Source: Drosophila miranda
Lineage: Eukaryota > Arthropoda > Insecta > Diptera > Drosophilidae
Length of the DNA stretch: 64,000 nucleotides
Assembly: GCF_003369915.1 (NCBI RefSeq)
Contig: NW_022881614.1
Span: forward strand, 26,452,336 to 26,516,335
Reading direction: 5' to 3'
A program made the translations under genes and the position numbers. How positions within the stretch are numbered: the first letter of the stretch is position 1; each line of letters starts with the position of its first letter. Under the pieces are notes generated by a model that saw nothing but the letters and a program-made list of their open reading frames with translations, searched no databases and was not told the origin of the DNA. Of the stretch, positions 21,450 to 32,323 are shown one piece after another.

Positions 21450-22769
21450 CTACGACACCAGCAGACGGTGCTTCGCTTCTGTACAGAATGTGGCCGCTGG
21501 CGTGACCTCCGCCCCCGCTTGACCCGAATCCGTCGGTAACGTCGGCGCCGGCTGTGGCTGCAGCGGTGCGGTTTGACAATCGGCGGGTGTGTTCAGCTCG
21601 TAGGCCATGCCACCCCAGTGAAGCTTGAAGGTGCGAGTCCGCCAACGTATCGCCGGGTCCCAGAGCGCGTGCAGGAACAGATAGGGCCCCGTCAGCTCTC
21701 TGAACAGCCAGCCAATGACAAACTCGAACTTGTGGAACGGCATTGAGCCGTGATGGACTATGGAGAGCAGCAGCCAGTCGGACAGCAACCAGCAGAGTAT
21801 GTGCACCATGTAGAACACCAGAGGTTCCCAGTTGAACAGAACCGAGGCTGACCAGGCCGCGAAGGCCCCCAGAATCATGCACTCGGAGAGCGGCTCCAGA
21901 AGGATGGTCGTGGGCACCATGGCCACGCGCAGCTTAGCCCATCGTATGAGCCGCGCCTGAAAGCTGCCGACGTCGCACAGTCCGCTGTTCTGCAGAGCGG
22001 GCTGATTGGAGATTCTCATTTTCCATCCCAGCTTCGTTACGCCTTTGGCGATAAAGAAGTCCTCGGCAAGGTAGCAGCCAAAGGCCCTTAGGCCGCCCAG
22101 CTGATCGATGACTGCTTTCCGCAGAAGACACGACATTCCCGTGTGGCAGTTTATGCCAAGAACATCGGCCGATAGGTAGATTCTGCTCTGGACGGTGCCG
22201 AAGAAGACCTTCTCGAAAATGGTGGCAAATCCCTCCCGGTCGCAGGTGAACGGCATCTGATGGACCAGGGCGTGCTTCTCGGACATGTTTTGGACCATGT
22301 CCAGCAGCGTGTCGTTCTTCATTTTGATGCCACTGTCGGAGATCATAACGAAATCGAATTTTGCCGCCATGTAGCCGGGATGGATGTTGTTGATTTTCGG
22401 ATTAACGCCCACATCAGACCCGCCCACAAAGAGCCGGGCGTCTATCCGGGGATACTTTTCCAGCAGGCCCTCGACCAGCTTTATGGCCGGATCGTCCTTG
22501 TCCTCCACACAGAAAAGCAGCTCGTACACAGGATAATCCATCGTGAAGAAGGTCTCTAGGTTGTGCTGCAAGTTCGGATCCACGCCCATCAGCGGTTTAA
22601 GGATGGAGACACCCGGCAGTGGCGACGACTCTGGCGGCAGCTTGCACGACTTCTTGTGCAGCTTGTACTTCCCGTAGCAAATGGCTATCAGATGGACCAT
22701 CCAGGTGCCAAACCAGAAAATCATGAAAAACGCTGCGAAGCCGTACAGTGGCACAGGTAGGTGTGACAT
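21450..22769 (-). CDS. GlcT: Ceramide glucosyltransferase, copy 2
   Basis: 439-residue single-exon GT21 enzyme, essentially identical to copy 1: one amino-acid change (V419G in the variable tail) and one silent change. All signature residues are kept (VEDKDDP, SDSGIKM, AEDFF, QARLIRW). The promoter-proximal Motif 1 box is also kept at 23003-23012. Near identity with copy 1 means a recent duplication or gene conversion between cassettes 1 and 2. Confidence 0.95.
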   Translation of the reverse strand: MSHLPVPLYGFAAFFMIFWFGTWMVHLIAICYGKYKLHKKSCKLPPESSPLPGVSILKPLMGVDPNLQHNLETFFTMDYPVYELLFCVEDKDDPAIKLVEGLLEKYPRIDARLFVGGSDVGVNPKINNIHPGYMAAKFDFVMISDSGIKMKNDTLLDMVQNMSEKHALVHQMPFTCDREGFATIFEKVFFGTVQSRIYLSADVLGINCHTGMSCLLRKAVIDQLGGLRAFGCYLAEDFFIAKGVTKLGWKMRISNQPALQNSGLCDVGSFQARLIRWAKLRVAMVPTTILLEPLSECMILGAFAAWSASVLFNWEPLVFYMVHILCWLLSDWLLLSIVHHGSMPFHKFEFVIGWLFRELTGPYLFLHALWDPAIRWRTRTFKLHWGGMAYELNTPADCQTAPLQPQPAPTLPTDSGQAGAEVTPAATFCTEAKHRLLVS

Positions 22770-23002
22770 CGCCCTGTCTCTGTGGGCGTGAGTGTGCTGT
22801 GGTGTGAGTGGAGCTCCCTGTCTCGTTGTTCGTCTCGCGGTGTGGTGTGTCGCTGGCTGGGTGGGCGTGGACTGCGCGGCGCGGCTGCTCTGCTACAGAT
22901 TTACTTGGTATGCATTGGTTGCGGTTTGTCAAGCGTCGCTTTTGCTAAAGGTTTTCCCGTTTTTCAGTTTTATCGCGCTCGACGGTTTGCGTACTTCTTG
23001 CT

Positions 23003-23012
23003 CAGTGTGACC
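23003..23012 (-). promoter_or_regulatory. Motif 1 box of GlcT copy 2
   Basis: cagtgtgacc, identical in sequence and position to the box of copy 1, about 235 bp before the start codon. Confidence 0.65.
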
Positions 23013-23040
23013 GCGGATTTAGCGATAAAACATACCGTCC

Positions 23041-23275
23041 GACCCTCAAAAATATACCAAAGATACCGCCTCGTGTTAAAAACATACCGTAAATATACTG
23101 TCGAATTCAAGTTCTACGATACATATTCGTCGTTTTTGATATTCGTTGAATATTACTAGCTAGATCAAACATTTAGCCATGCCCACATAATTTTATCCAA
23201 TTAATTAACATATTTTCTACTTTTTTTGGATAGCCTAAATACTTGCTTTTATTGGATTTTGCCTAAAAAGCGGCT
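23041..23275 (+). repeat. Left inverted arm, cassette 2
   Basis: Begins gaccctc; equivalent of 13761-13995. The arm pairs with 27983-28225 across 4.7 kb. Confidence 0.7.
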
Positions 23276-23809
23276 TTAGCGAAAAAGGTCAAACAAAAAA
23301 AAAACCTAAAAGAGCTGTCGTTCCTTGATAGACAAATTCTGAAATTCATGAAAATTCATTAATTTAATGAATGAGCCACTCCGCAGCTGGCTCTAGTAAC
23401 AATATCGAGTAATTAATTAGTGATTGACTAACTGAAACTTCCCACAAAATGAGTGAACACTCCTGCGGTAGTAATTCTCCCGCGAAAATAAGTGCATGAT
23501 GCCAAAGTGAGAACGTCTCGTACAACTTTTTTCGATATAAGCCTAGCACTCAGATCCGAAAAAATGCAGATCCAAAATCAACCTTGATATTTGTATGAAA
23601 AAGAATTTGAAATTTCTTCTAGCAAAATGTTTCTGCTTCGGCTGTTCGCCGAGCAGTGATCTAAAACGTGATCAAGCAGCCTATGGCATTGTTGAGCTAC
23701 TGAGCTTAGATAGATCGCGAAATATTTTTTGTAAATGTGTAAATAGTGCAAACGATGATTTGTTTCATATTTTTATTTTTATCTAGAATTTTTCAAAAGT
23801 TGCTGTGAT

Positions 23810-26800
23810 CTAGTTGTCATAGAATAGTTGGTTCTGGCGCTTTGGATACTGGGGTATTTGATATTCATTTCTCTGATAGCGACTTAACGCGCATTCCAAA
23901 TATGCAAGGACCGTTGTTTTCTTATTATTAAAGCGGTGGCAGTCTACGTCAAGAACTGCTTGGCGATGCCATTGTTTTAGGTCCATGCGTCTGTAAGTGA
24001 AGGCTTTCCGGTAGATATGGTACTGAATCCAAGTCCAGGACGCCATCCTACGTGGCATGCCGTATTTTTGCATAAATATGGTCGACTTGCACACGCTGGC
24101 AAGCTTGGCCTCGTCAGGATAGTAGTTTACGATTGGCGACGACGCCAAGTGTAAACGGGGCATTCTGCTTAGCTGCCCGGCAGCGAGACGCGTGTCCCTC
24201 CACACATCCCCGTAGGTGACAGCCCAAGGGTTTGCGATCCGCCTGCCGTGGATGTTTACTATTCCGCGCGCTAGTGGTATGGTGAGCTCCTTGTGCCGTT
24301 CACTCGTTCCCGATGTCCTTGTACGAGGGGAAAGATGCTTTTTAGCTTGTCGTTGCATAGCGCTGGTCTTTCGCTGGTTACGGTCGCCACTACTGTCCAC
24401 TGTCGTTGGATTTTCGCTAACTAGGTGAAAGAGTCTCATGGGCATTTCGGACCAAGAGCCAAATTCCCGAGTCTGTCCACGGTCCGTGCTATCCTCGGGT
24501 CTATTTGGTCCCTGAAACTCAAGGTGAGGTTCCTTGGGCGATTTGTGGGAGTCTAGATGACGGTGCGAACTGTGAGCCGGCGGTTCTTGTATCGCACGAT
24601 GGTGGATCACCTGGGAGGCCAATTCCCGTGACTGCCCATGGTCCGTGTTATCCTCGGGTCTATTTTGCCCCTGAAACTCAAGTTGGGGATCCTTGAGCGA
24701 TTCCTGGGAGTCTGGATGACGGTGCGAACTTTGAGCCGGCGCCTCTTGTATCGCATGATGGTGGATCACCTGGGAGGCCAATTCCCGAGTCTGTCCACGG
24801 TCCGTGCTATCCTCGGGTCTATTTGGTCCCTGAAACTCAAGGTAAGGTTCCTTGGGCGATTTGTGGGAGTCTAGATGACGGTGCGAACTGTGAGCCGGCG
24901 GTTCTTGTATCGCATGATGGTGGATCACCTGGGAGGCCAATTCCCGTGACTGCCCATGGTCCGTGCTAACCTCGGGTCTATTTTGCCCCTGAAACTCAAG
25001 TTGGGGATCCTTGAGCGATTCCTGGGAGGCTGGATGACGGTGCGAACTTTGAGCCGGCGCCTCTTGTATCGCATGATGGTGGATCACCTGGGAGGCCAAT
25101 TCCCGTGACTGCCCATGGTCCGTGCTATCCTTGGGTCTATTTGGCCCCTGAAACTCGAGGTGGGGATCCTTGAGCGATTTGTGGGAGTCTAGATAACGGT
25201 GCGAACTGTGAGCCGGCGGTTCTTGTATCGCATGATGGTGGATCACCTGGGAGGCCAATTCCCGTGACTGCCCATGGTCCGTGTTATCCTCGGGTCTATT
25301 TTGCCCCTGAAACTCAAGTTGGGGATCCTTGAGCGATTCCTGGGAGTCTGGATGACGGTGCGAACTTTGAGCCGGCGCCTCTTGTATCGCATGATGGTGG
25401 ATCACCTGGGAGGCCAATTCCCGTGACTGCCCATGGTCCGTGCTATCCTTGGGTCTATTTGGCCCCTGAAACTCGAGGTGGGGATCCTTGAGCGATTCGT
25501 GGGAGTCTGGATGACGTTGCGAACTTTGAGCCGGCGCCTCTTGTATCGCATGATGGTGGATCACCTGGGAGCCCAATTCCCGTGACTTCCCATGGTCCGT
25601 GTTATCCTCGGGTCTATTTGGCCCCTGAAACTCAAGGTGAGGTTCCTTGAGCGATTTGTGGGAGTCTCGATGATGGTGCGAACGGGAGGCCGGCGCCGCC
25701 TGTAGCCCATGGTGGTGGATCAGCTGGGATCCCAATTCCCGTGACTGTCCATACTCTGTGTTATCCTCGGGTCTATTTTGCCCCTGAAGCTCAAGGTGAG
25801 GTTTCTTGAGCGATTCGTGGGAGTCTGGATGACGTTGCGAACTGTGAGCCGGCGGTTCTTGTATCGCATGTTGGTGGATCACCTGGGAGGCCAATTCCCG
25901 TGACTGCCCATGGTCCGTGTTATCCTCGGGTCTATTTTGCCCCTGAAACTCAAGTTGGGGGTCCTTGAGCGATTCCTGGGAGTCTGGATGACGGTGCGAA
26001 CTTTGAGCCGGCGCCTCTTGTATCGCATGATGGTGGATCACCTGGGAGGCCAATTCCCGAGTCTGTCCACGGTCCGTGCTATCCTCGGGTCTATTTGGTC
26101 CCTGAAACTCAAGGTGAGGTTCCTTGGGCGATTTGTGGGAGTCTAGATAACGGTGCGAACTGTGAGCCGGCGGTTCTTGTATCGCATGATGGTGGATCAC
26201 CTGGGAGGCCAATTCCCGTGACTGCCCATGGTCCGTGTTATCCTCGGGTCTATTTTGCCCCTGAAACTCAAGTTGGGGATCCTTGAACGATTCCTGGGAG
26301 TCTGGATGACGGTGCGAACTTTGAGCCGGCGCCTCTTGTATCGCATGATGGTGGATCACCTGTGAGGCCAATTCCCGTGACTGCCCATGGTCCGTGCTAT
26401 CCTTGGGTCTATTTGGCCCCTGAAACTCGAGGTGGGGATCCTTGAGCGATTCGTGGGAGTCTGGATGACGTTGCGAACTTTGAGCCGGCGCCTCTTGTAT
26501 CGCATGATGGTGGATCACCTGGGAGCCCAATTCCCGTGACTTCCCATGGTCCGTGTTATCCTCGGGTCTATTTGGCCCCTGAAACTCAAGGTGAGGTTCC
26601 TTGAGCGATTTGTGGGAGTCTCGATGATAGTGCGAACGGGAGGCCGGCGCCGCCTGTAGCCCATGGTGGTGGATCAGCTGGGATCCCAATTCCCGTGACT
26701 GTCCATACTCTGTGTTATCCTCGGGTCTATTTTGCCCCTGAAGCTCAAGGTGAGGTTCCTTGAGCGATTTGTGGGAGTCTTGATGATGGTGCGAACGGGG

Positions 26801-27661
26801 GGCCGGCGCCTCTTGTAGCCCATGGTGGTGGATCAGCTGGGATCCCAATTCCCGTGACTGCCCATGGTCCGTGCTATCCTTGGGTCTATTTGGCCCCTGA
26901 AACTCGAGGTGGAGATCCTTGAGCGATTCTTGGGAGTCTGGATGACGGTGCGAACTTTGAGCCGGCGCCTCTTGTATCGCATGATGGTGGATCACCTGGG
27001 AGGCCAATTCCCGTGACTGCCCATGGTCCGTGCTAACCTCGGGTCTATTTGGTCCCTGAAACTCAAGGTGGGGATCCTTGAGCGATTCGTGGGAGTCAGG
27101 ATGACGGTGCGAACTTTGAGCCGGCGCCTCTTGTATTGCATGGTGGTGGATCACCTGGGAGCCCAATTCCCGTGACTGCCCATGGTCCGTGTTATCCTCG
27201 GGTCTATTTTGCCCCTGAAACTCAAGTTGGGGATCCTTGAGCGATTCCTGGGAGTCTGGATGACGGTGCGAACTTTGAGCCGGCGCCTCTTGTATTGCAT
27301 GGTGGTGGATCACCTGGGAGCCCAATTCCCGTGACTGTCCATGTTCCGTGTTTTCCTCTGGTCTATTTGGCCCCTGAAACTCAAGGTGGAGATCCTTGAG
27401 CGATTCGGGGGAGTCTGGATGACGGTGCGAACTTTGAGCCGGCGCCTCTTGTATCGCATGGTGGTGGATCACCTGGGAGCCCAATTCGTGCGAACGGTGG
27501 GCCGGCGCTGCTTGAAGCGCATGTTGGTGAATCTCCTGGGATTGTTCCAGTTGGGCAGTGTTAGGTTGCATGGAGAAATGATATAAGCAACCCCCGGTAC
27601 TTACCAAAAACAGGAGACAGAATATGCACAAATGGACAGACGAAAATCGTATCGGCCTCAT
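23810..27661 (-). CDS. Secreted histidine-rich repeat protein, copy 2 (1,283 residues, 19 repeats)
   Basis: I do not recognise this protein. It starts MRPIRFSSVHLCIFCLLFL, a signal-peptide-like segment, then a short linker and 19 units of 53 residues (66-1072) rich in His, Gln, Ser, Pro and acidic residues. A 211-residue unique, basic, Trp/Tyr/Arg-containing C-terminal domain follows (blocks RRIANPWAVTYGDVWRD, SPIVNYYPDEAKLASVCKS, ASWTWIQYHIYRKAFTYRRM). The repeat region is probably disordered; HHH and SHRHPDSH clusters could bind metal ions. The repeats come in at least three subtypes (AIQEAPAQSS, AIQEPPAHSS, GLQAAPASRS). A GTAAGT donor directly after codon 19 and a CCCAG acceptor 69 bp later suggest a phase-preserving short intron (27536-27604), whose removal would delete 23 residues. 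Secretion and function are inferences; the open frame is certain. Confidence 0.8.
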   Translation of the reverse strand: MRPIRFSSVHLCIFCLLFLVSTGGCLYHFSMQPNTAQLEQSQEIHQHALQAAPAHRSHELGSQVIHHHAIQEAPAQSSHRHPDSPESLKDLHLEFQGPNRPEENTEHGQSRELGSQVIHHHAIQEAPAQSSHRHPDSQESLKDPQLEFQGQNRPEDNTDHGQSRELGSQVIHHHAIQEAPAQSSHRHPDSHESLKDPHLEFQGPNRPEVSTDHGQSRELASQVIHHHAIQEAPAQSSHRHPDSQESLKDLHLEFQGPNRPKDSTDHGQSRELGSQLIHHHGLQEAPAPRSHHHQDSHKSLKEPHLELQGQNRPEDNTEYGQSRELGSQLIHHHGLQAAPASRSHYHRDSHKSLKEPHLEFQGPNRPEDNTDHGKSRELGSQVIHHHAIQEAPAQSSQRHPDSHESLKDPHLEFQGPNRPKDSTDHGQSRELASQVIHHHAIQEAPAQSSHRHPDSQESFKDPQLEFQGQNRPEDNTDHGQSRELASQVIHHHAIQEPPAHSSHRYLDSHKSPKEPHLEFQGPNRPEDSTDRGQTRELASQVIHHHAIQEAPAQSSHRHPDSQESLKDPQLEFQGQNRPEDNTDHGQSRELASQVIHQHAIQEPPAHSSQRHPDSHESLKKPHLELQGQNRPEDNTEYGQSRELGSQLIHHHGLQAAPASRSHHHRDSHKSLKEPHLEFQGPNRPEDNTDHGKSRELGSQVIHHHAIQEAPAQSSQRHPDSHESLKDPHLEFQGPNRPKDSTDHGQSRELASQVIHHHAIQEAPAQSSHRHPDSQESLKDPQLEFQGQNRPEDNTDHGQSRELASQVIHHHAIQEPPAHSSHRYLDSHKSLKDPHLEFQGPNRPKDSTDHGQSRELASQVIHHHAIQEAPAQSSHRHPASQESLKDPQLEFQGQNRPEVSTDHGQSRELASQVIHHHAIQEPPAHSSHRHLDSHKSPKEPYLEFQGPNRPEDSTDRGQTRELASQVIHHHAIQEAPAQSSHRHPDSQESLKDPQLEFQGQNRPEDNTDHGQSRELASQVIHHRAIQEPPAHSSHRHLDSHKSPKEPHLEFQGPNRPEDSTDRGQTREFGSWSEMPMRLFHLVSENPTTVDSSGDRNQRKTSAMQRQAKKHLSPRTRTSGTSERHKELTIPLARGIVNIHGRRIANPWAVTYGDVWRDTRLAAGQLSRMPRLHLASSPIVNYYPDEAKLASVCKSTIFMQKYGMPRRMASWTWIQYHIYRKAFTYRRMDLKQWHRQAVLDVDCHRFNNKKTTVLAYLECALSRYQRNEYQIPQYPKRQNQLFYDN
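24446..27466 (-). repeat. Coding minisatellite, 19 x 159 bp with higher-order structure
   Basis: Nineteen 159-bp in-frame units. Long stretches recur with a 1,272-bp period (8 units; compare 24638-24874 with 25910-26146). Another segment recurs at 1,590 bp (10 units; 24505 versus 26095). This implies expansion by multi-unit duplication. No frameshift or stop is present in the array. Confidence 0.9.
27536..27604 (-). other. Predicted 69-bp intron in the repeat-protein gene
   Basis: Read on the minus strand: donor gtaagtacc directly after the codons for CLLFL, branch-like cctaacactg about 30 bp before the end, acceptor caatcccag before gagattc. The length is a multiple of three with no stop, so retention keeps the frame. 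The same signals are present at 16565-16633 and 37113-37181. Confidence 0.55.
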
Positions 27662-27982
27662 TTTACGAGATAATTAACCGTAAGTTTTAAATACTACGAA
27701 TTTTGTATTTAACTTTTGATTTTAATAGCAATAAAATACACTATTTCGAGTCTGTACTCAATACTACTGGATAGTATGAAGTAAATGGAAGAACATTCTA
27801 AGCAAAGATAAAAAGTTATAAATTATTATTTCGCTATGAGCATTGCTAAGGACATTTTCAACTAAGAATTTTCCTACGGGGAGCGAGTGCCACCATTTTG
27901 CCACGGACAAACGTCCGTTCACAGTTTTAGACTCTCTGAACCACTGCAGCCAACGACAACACACTAAAAAACGGCTGTTTCC

Positions 27983-28225
27983 GATAAAAACTTTTTTTTA
28001 AACAAAATCCAATAAAAGCAAGCATTGAAAAGAAGCCAGTAAAGTAGAAAATTGATTCATTAATCGGATCATATTATGTGGGCAGAGCTGAGGGTTCTAT
28101 CTAGCTAGTAATATTCGACGGAATATCAAAAACGAGGAAAATGTATAATAGAACTTGAATTCGTCAGTATATTTACGGTTTATTTTGAAAATGAGACGGT
28201 ATATTTTGGTATATTTCTGAGGGTC
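27983..28225 (-). repeat. Right inverted arm, cassette 2
   Basis: Equivalent of 17012-17254, ending gagggtc, with Motif 6-like ggtatatttt near the outer end, upstream of ARMT1 copy 2. Confidence 0.7.
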
Positions 28226-28349
28226 GATAAACTACATCTTCTCAGCTGATTTTCTCAGCTAAAAAACATTTGGAATTTCACCAAAAAATCAACTGAAATG
28301 CTGTACTGGTTGCACAAAAATTCTCTGTAAAGTAACTTGTAGTGTCATT

Positions 28350-29829
28350 ATGGAGTCTGCGTCGCTTGTACGGTATGGTAGCCGAAGACAAAGTCCCATT
28401 CGGAACGAACAGATGATGGCAGTAATATCGTCTCCAGAATCTTCAAAACAGAATTCGATGCCAAATATAAGATATACGACATGCGAACGCCGCTGAATGC
28501 CTTCATGTGTGGGCAGTATAAGCGCAGCGGTGCATACAATACTCTAAGGAATCCGCTTCCCGTGGTTTTGACGAATGTGATAGACACGTTGACAAAGGAT
28601 AAGAGCAAATTGGTTGCGGAATTCGGGGAGGTTTGTAATAGGATAAGAGCGTTTACCAAAATTTAATCTCTAGCACCAATTGATTTTGAACAGGCCGCAC
28701 GCGAGGAACTCAAAATCATCATTGGCCTGATCTCCAGGCTGAAGTACGAGCTTCAAACTGATAAGCCGTTTTAGGGATTCGACGGCCAAGGTAAAACAGT
28801 GGGTATAGTTGCTCCTGCGGCTGTCATAACGAGACTACTTATTTCCTACAGAACCCGATCGCGCACTATGGAATAAGTTTCTCAATCTTCTGCCCGATGA
28901 AGAGCGCACCTTCTTCAGATCCTGTTGTCTCTATTCCGAGTGCTATATGCACAGAAAACTCTACTCCTTTGTGGAGAACAGCATCTTCCTAAAGCCGTAC
29001 GACTACCATGTGAAGATCAAAGAGAATTCGCTGACGAGCTGCATAGATGATGTACTCTCCCTCACCAAGTACACGCGGCGCACAGACAACAGCCTGGAAA
29101 TGTTTGGAGAGCTTCTGAGGGTTAGCTTGTGGAGCAACTACAACGACACGGCCAGAGATCCAGAGGCGCCGCCACTTCCGGCATTCAATATAAACGTGCT
29201 GGAAGATGTCAGCGCCGCAGATGAATTCATTCTCGCCAACCAAGTCGCGGAGATATGGCAATGCTTGGACAACCGAAAGCGGAAAGCAAAAGAAGCCATG
29301 TCAAGTCGATTTTGTTCTGGATAACGCCGGCTATGAGTTATTCACCGACTTCATCCTGGCCGAGTTTATGATTGAGAAGGGACTGGCCACCAAGGTGCTC
29401 TTCCATGTGAAGGCACATCCCTGGTTCATGACTGATGTGACGGCGCGAGATTTCAAATGGACGCTGGAATACTTGAGTCAGCATTCAGATTACATCATAA
29501 CCCTAATTGGCAAAAAGTTTTTGCAGCAGTCCAAGCTAATCGTTTTCAAAGGCGACCTTAACTATCGAAAGCTCCTGCAAGATGTTTGCTGGGACTCAAC
29601 CCAGGATTTAAACACATGCCTGCGTGGCTTCCTGCCTAGCAATATATGCGCTGTTCGCAGGGTCAAGGCAGAGGTCATCTGCGGGCTTACCGAGGGCGTT
29701 AGTGAGACTCTGAGCAAAAAGGATCCCCACTGGATGATCTCCGGCAATTATGGCGTCATCCAGTTCGTAGATGGATCGCGAGAATTTGGCTATTTGAGCG
29801 GAAAATATACCAAAGGCTTTACAGTTTAA
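28350..29829 (+). pseudogene. ARMT1/DUF89 phosphatase, copy 2 (broken)
   Basis: Same gene as 17379-19031. It shares the in-frame TAG (28772-28774) after DKPF and the frameshift near 29301 between the KRKAKEA and VDFVLDNAG segments. It lacks the private TGA of copy 1. It carries its own 173-bp deletion near 29526 between two TGCAG repeats, removing the whole 62-bp intron plus 111 exonic bases, so the downstream frame stays open. The C-terminal metal-site block FKGDLNYRKLL is intact. Not expected to give a full enzyme unless the TAG is read through and the frameshift is bypassed. Confidence 0.85.
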
Positions 29830-29989
29830 ATTATTTAAAAAAATTATTCACAAATATACATATATCTCTTTGAATCCCATTGAACAAGTTCGTCTGATCT
29901 GCCACAAATGGCGATGGTCTGAGATCACCTACCAGTATTCAAGGACATACATAGGGTGTGGAAATGCATCTTTTTTTTAATTTTCGCCT

Positions 29990-31012
29990 AAAGTATATAT
30001 ATTCTTGATCAGCATCAATAGCCGAGTCGATTGAGCCATGTCTGTCTGTCCGTCTGTCCGTCCGTCCGTCTGTCCGTCTGTCCGTCCCCTTCAGCGCCTA
30101 GTGCTCAAAGACTATAAGAGCTAGAGCAACGATGTTTTGTATCCAGACTTCTGTGATATGTCAGTGCTACAAAAATATTTCAAAACTTCGCCCCGCCCAC
30201 TTCCGCCCCCACAAAGGACGAAAATCTGTGGCATCCACAATTTTAAAGATATGAGAAAACCAAAAACGAAGAATCGTAGAGAATGACCATATCTTTAAGA
30301 CTGCGGAATCTGAATTGGAGCGTATTATTATTATAGCCAGCATCAAGAAAACAATTTCATTTTTTCTCGCCCTGTCTCTCTCTAACACACACGTAGCATA
30401 GGCGGCTTTGCTTAGAGTAAAACATTAGCGCCTAGATCTCAGAGACTACAAAAGCTAGAGCAACCAAATTTGGTATCCACACTCCTAATATATCGGACCG
30501 AGACGAGTTTGTTTCAAAATTTCGCCACACCCCCTTCCGCCCCCGCAAAGGACGAAAGTCTGGGGATATTCAAAAATCTCACAGACTATTAAGGCTAGAG
30601 TAACCAAATTTGGTATCCGCACTTCTGTTAGATCTTACTATAAAACGTGTATCTCAAAATTTCGCCCCACCCCCTTCCGCCCACACAAAGGACGAAAATC
30701 TGTTGCATCCACAATATTGCACATTCGAGAAAACTAAAAACGCAGAATCATAGATAATGACCATATCTATCAGATTGCTGAATCTGGATCAGGTCAAACA
30801 ATTTTTATAACCCATAGGAACAAATCAATTTGCAGTGGCTACGCAGCGCCCGACGTCACGCTCAGACTGATTTTCTGTCTCTCTCGCACGCACTCTTTGT
30901 CGTGTCGTTTAATATTAGCGGCGTCTGCCGGAGGAGAGCCATACTGACTTAGTATCGGGTATAACCGTAGAGTTGCGGTGTCCGCAGCAACTCACAACGT
31001 TCCCCCTCGTTT
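29990..31012 (+). mobile_element. DINE-1-like element, 5'-truncated at the second cassette junction
   Basis: Begins at the same internal base (aaagtatatat) as the element at 19192 and is fused to the same ttttcgcct. It retains the internal block lost from that copy and has a longer GTCTGTCC core. It ends at the normal terminus. Confidence 0.9.
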
Positions 31013-32323
31013 TATACTCGGTTTAAGTTCAACACGATAAGAGGAATATTTCCACAAGAACAATCTCCTAGGCAGCCATTATGTCATGATGCAAGCAAAA
31101 CTTTTGAAATGTTCTTAAACTTGTCTCTCCAACCGTGCGTAATACTAATCTAAGTCCAGTTTGACCCTTGCTCCCCACACCCCAAAAACATAATTCCAAC
31201 AACTGTACAAGATCATTTGTGAAGACCCACATTAGAACGGAGAAGAGACGATCGCGTCAAGTGTGCAGTGCGATGTTACTCTTGCGAGTAAATATGGCAA
31301 ATAAGTGAGTGAGGCGGTGGTGGTGGTGGTGGTGTAGACGTGACTCAGCTCAGCTTTTCCCACATTACCAATAATTGTGTGTTTGACAAGCGCTCTAGTG
31401 GCTGGCCCCTGACACTGTCTGAGTCATACTCATGTGCTGATAAGAGTGATCTGTTTATGCTAAGCTCCAAATGACATAATGATATCAGTAAGCAAACATC
31501 AATCAATCGTAACGGAGCTAGGATGCGCACGATCATGTAAATTTAATTTATTCAATGGCATTCTTTATCGGAGCTTATTTATGTACAGAAGCTGCATTAA
31601 ACAAACAAAAGACGCAACTAATAAGACTATTAATCTACAAACTATATAAATCATATCTAGGGTGGGCTTAGCTTTACAAAATAATCAATAATTAAGATAC
31701 GAAAAAGCAACAACAAAAGCAGAACAAAAATAATTACAAACGTCTGCTAACTACAACTATGGCTTGCAACGAGTATTATTCGCGATCGCAAAATGTCTGT
31801 ACAGGCTAGGGGTGGGGTGTAAATGTTGGCTACAAATATATACCATTATATATACAAAGCAACAACTTATGTCGTAGAAACTAGGAATTGCTAACCAGTT
31901 TGTGTAAAGCCACCAAACTGTGCCACAAGCTCGGCGGCCCTAGAGGCTCAGATTGATGTGATCTGAAAAACACAAGTCGACGTCGCTCGGTTGTTTGTCA
32001 ATGAGTCGAATCAATGCCTCAGCCTCTAATCTAATCTAATCTACACTGGCATGCCACGCTGCACGTCAAAGACTGTAGTGTGTCTAAACGCAGCTATTAA
32101 CTGAATTCCCTTAAAGCTTAAAGGGAAGGGGGTGTGCGCTATGCCTATGCATGAGGGTGGAGTCGAGTCTGTTCTTTTTTACAGCATTAAGTCTATGCTT
32201 ACGTAGTGACTAAGGGTTTAGCTAATAATACTACTACCAGACGTCCCAGTCACCAGCTCCGTCTACGTTTGCAGTCCGCTGAGTTACTCAAAAGTACAAA
32301 ATAATTAACTTAACTAGTTGCTG
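31013..32323. other. GlcT copy 3 downstream flank / 3' UTR
   Basis: Equivalent of 20137-21449 with a GGT microsatellite near 31315-31335. No gene seen. Confidence 0.4.

Larger units (their letters stand above)
19192..29989. repeat. Tandem cassette 2 (10,798 bp)
   Basis: Second direct copy of the cassette. It lacks the minus-strand DINE and the 693-bp duplication. It carries the longest repeat-protein gene (19 units), which accounts for its size. GlcT differs from cassette 1 at two bases. Confidence 0.95.

Noticed and set aside
25910..26146. Plus-strand open frames inside the minisatellite
   Set aside because: They are shadows of the repeat unit on the opposite strand.
24446..27466. CRISPR-like array of regularly spaced repeats
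   Set aside because: Units are contiguous 159-bp coding repeats without unique spacers, in a eukaryotic gene with signal peptide and intron.
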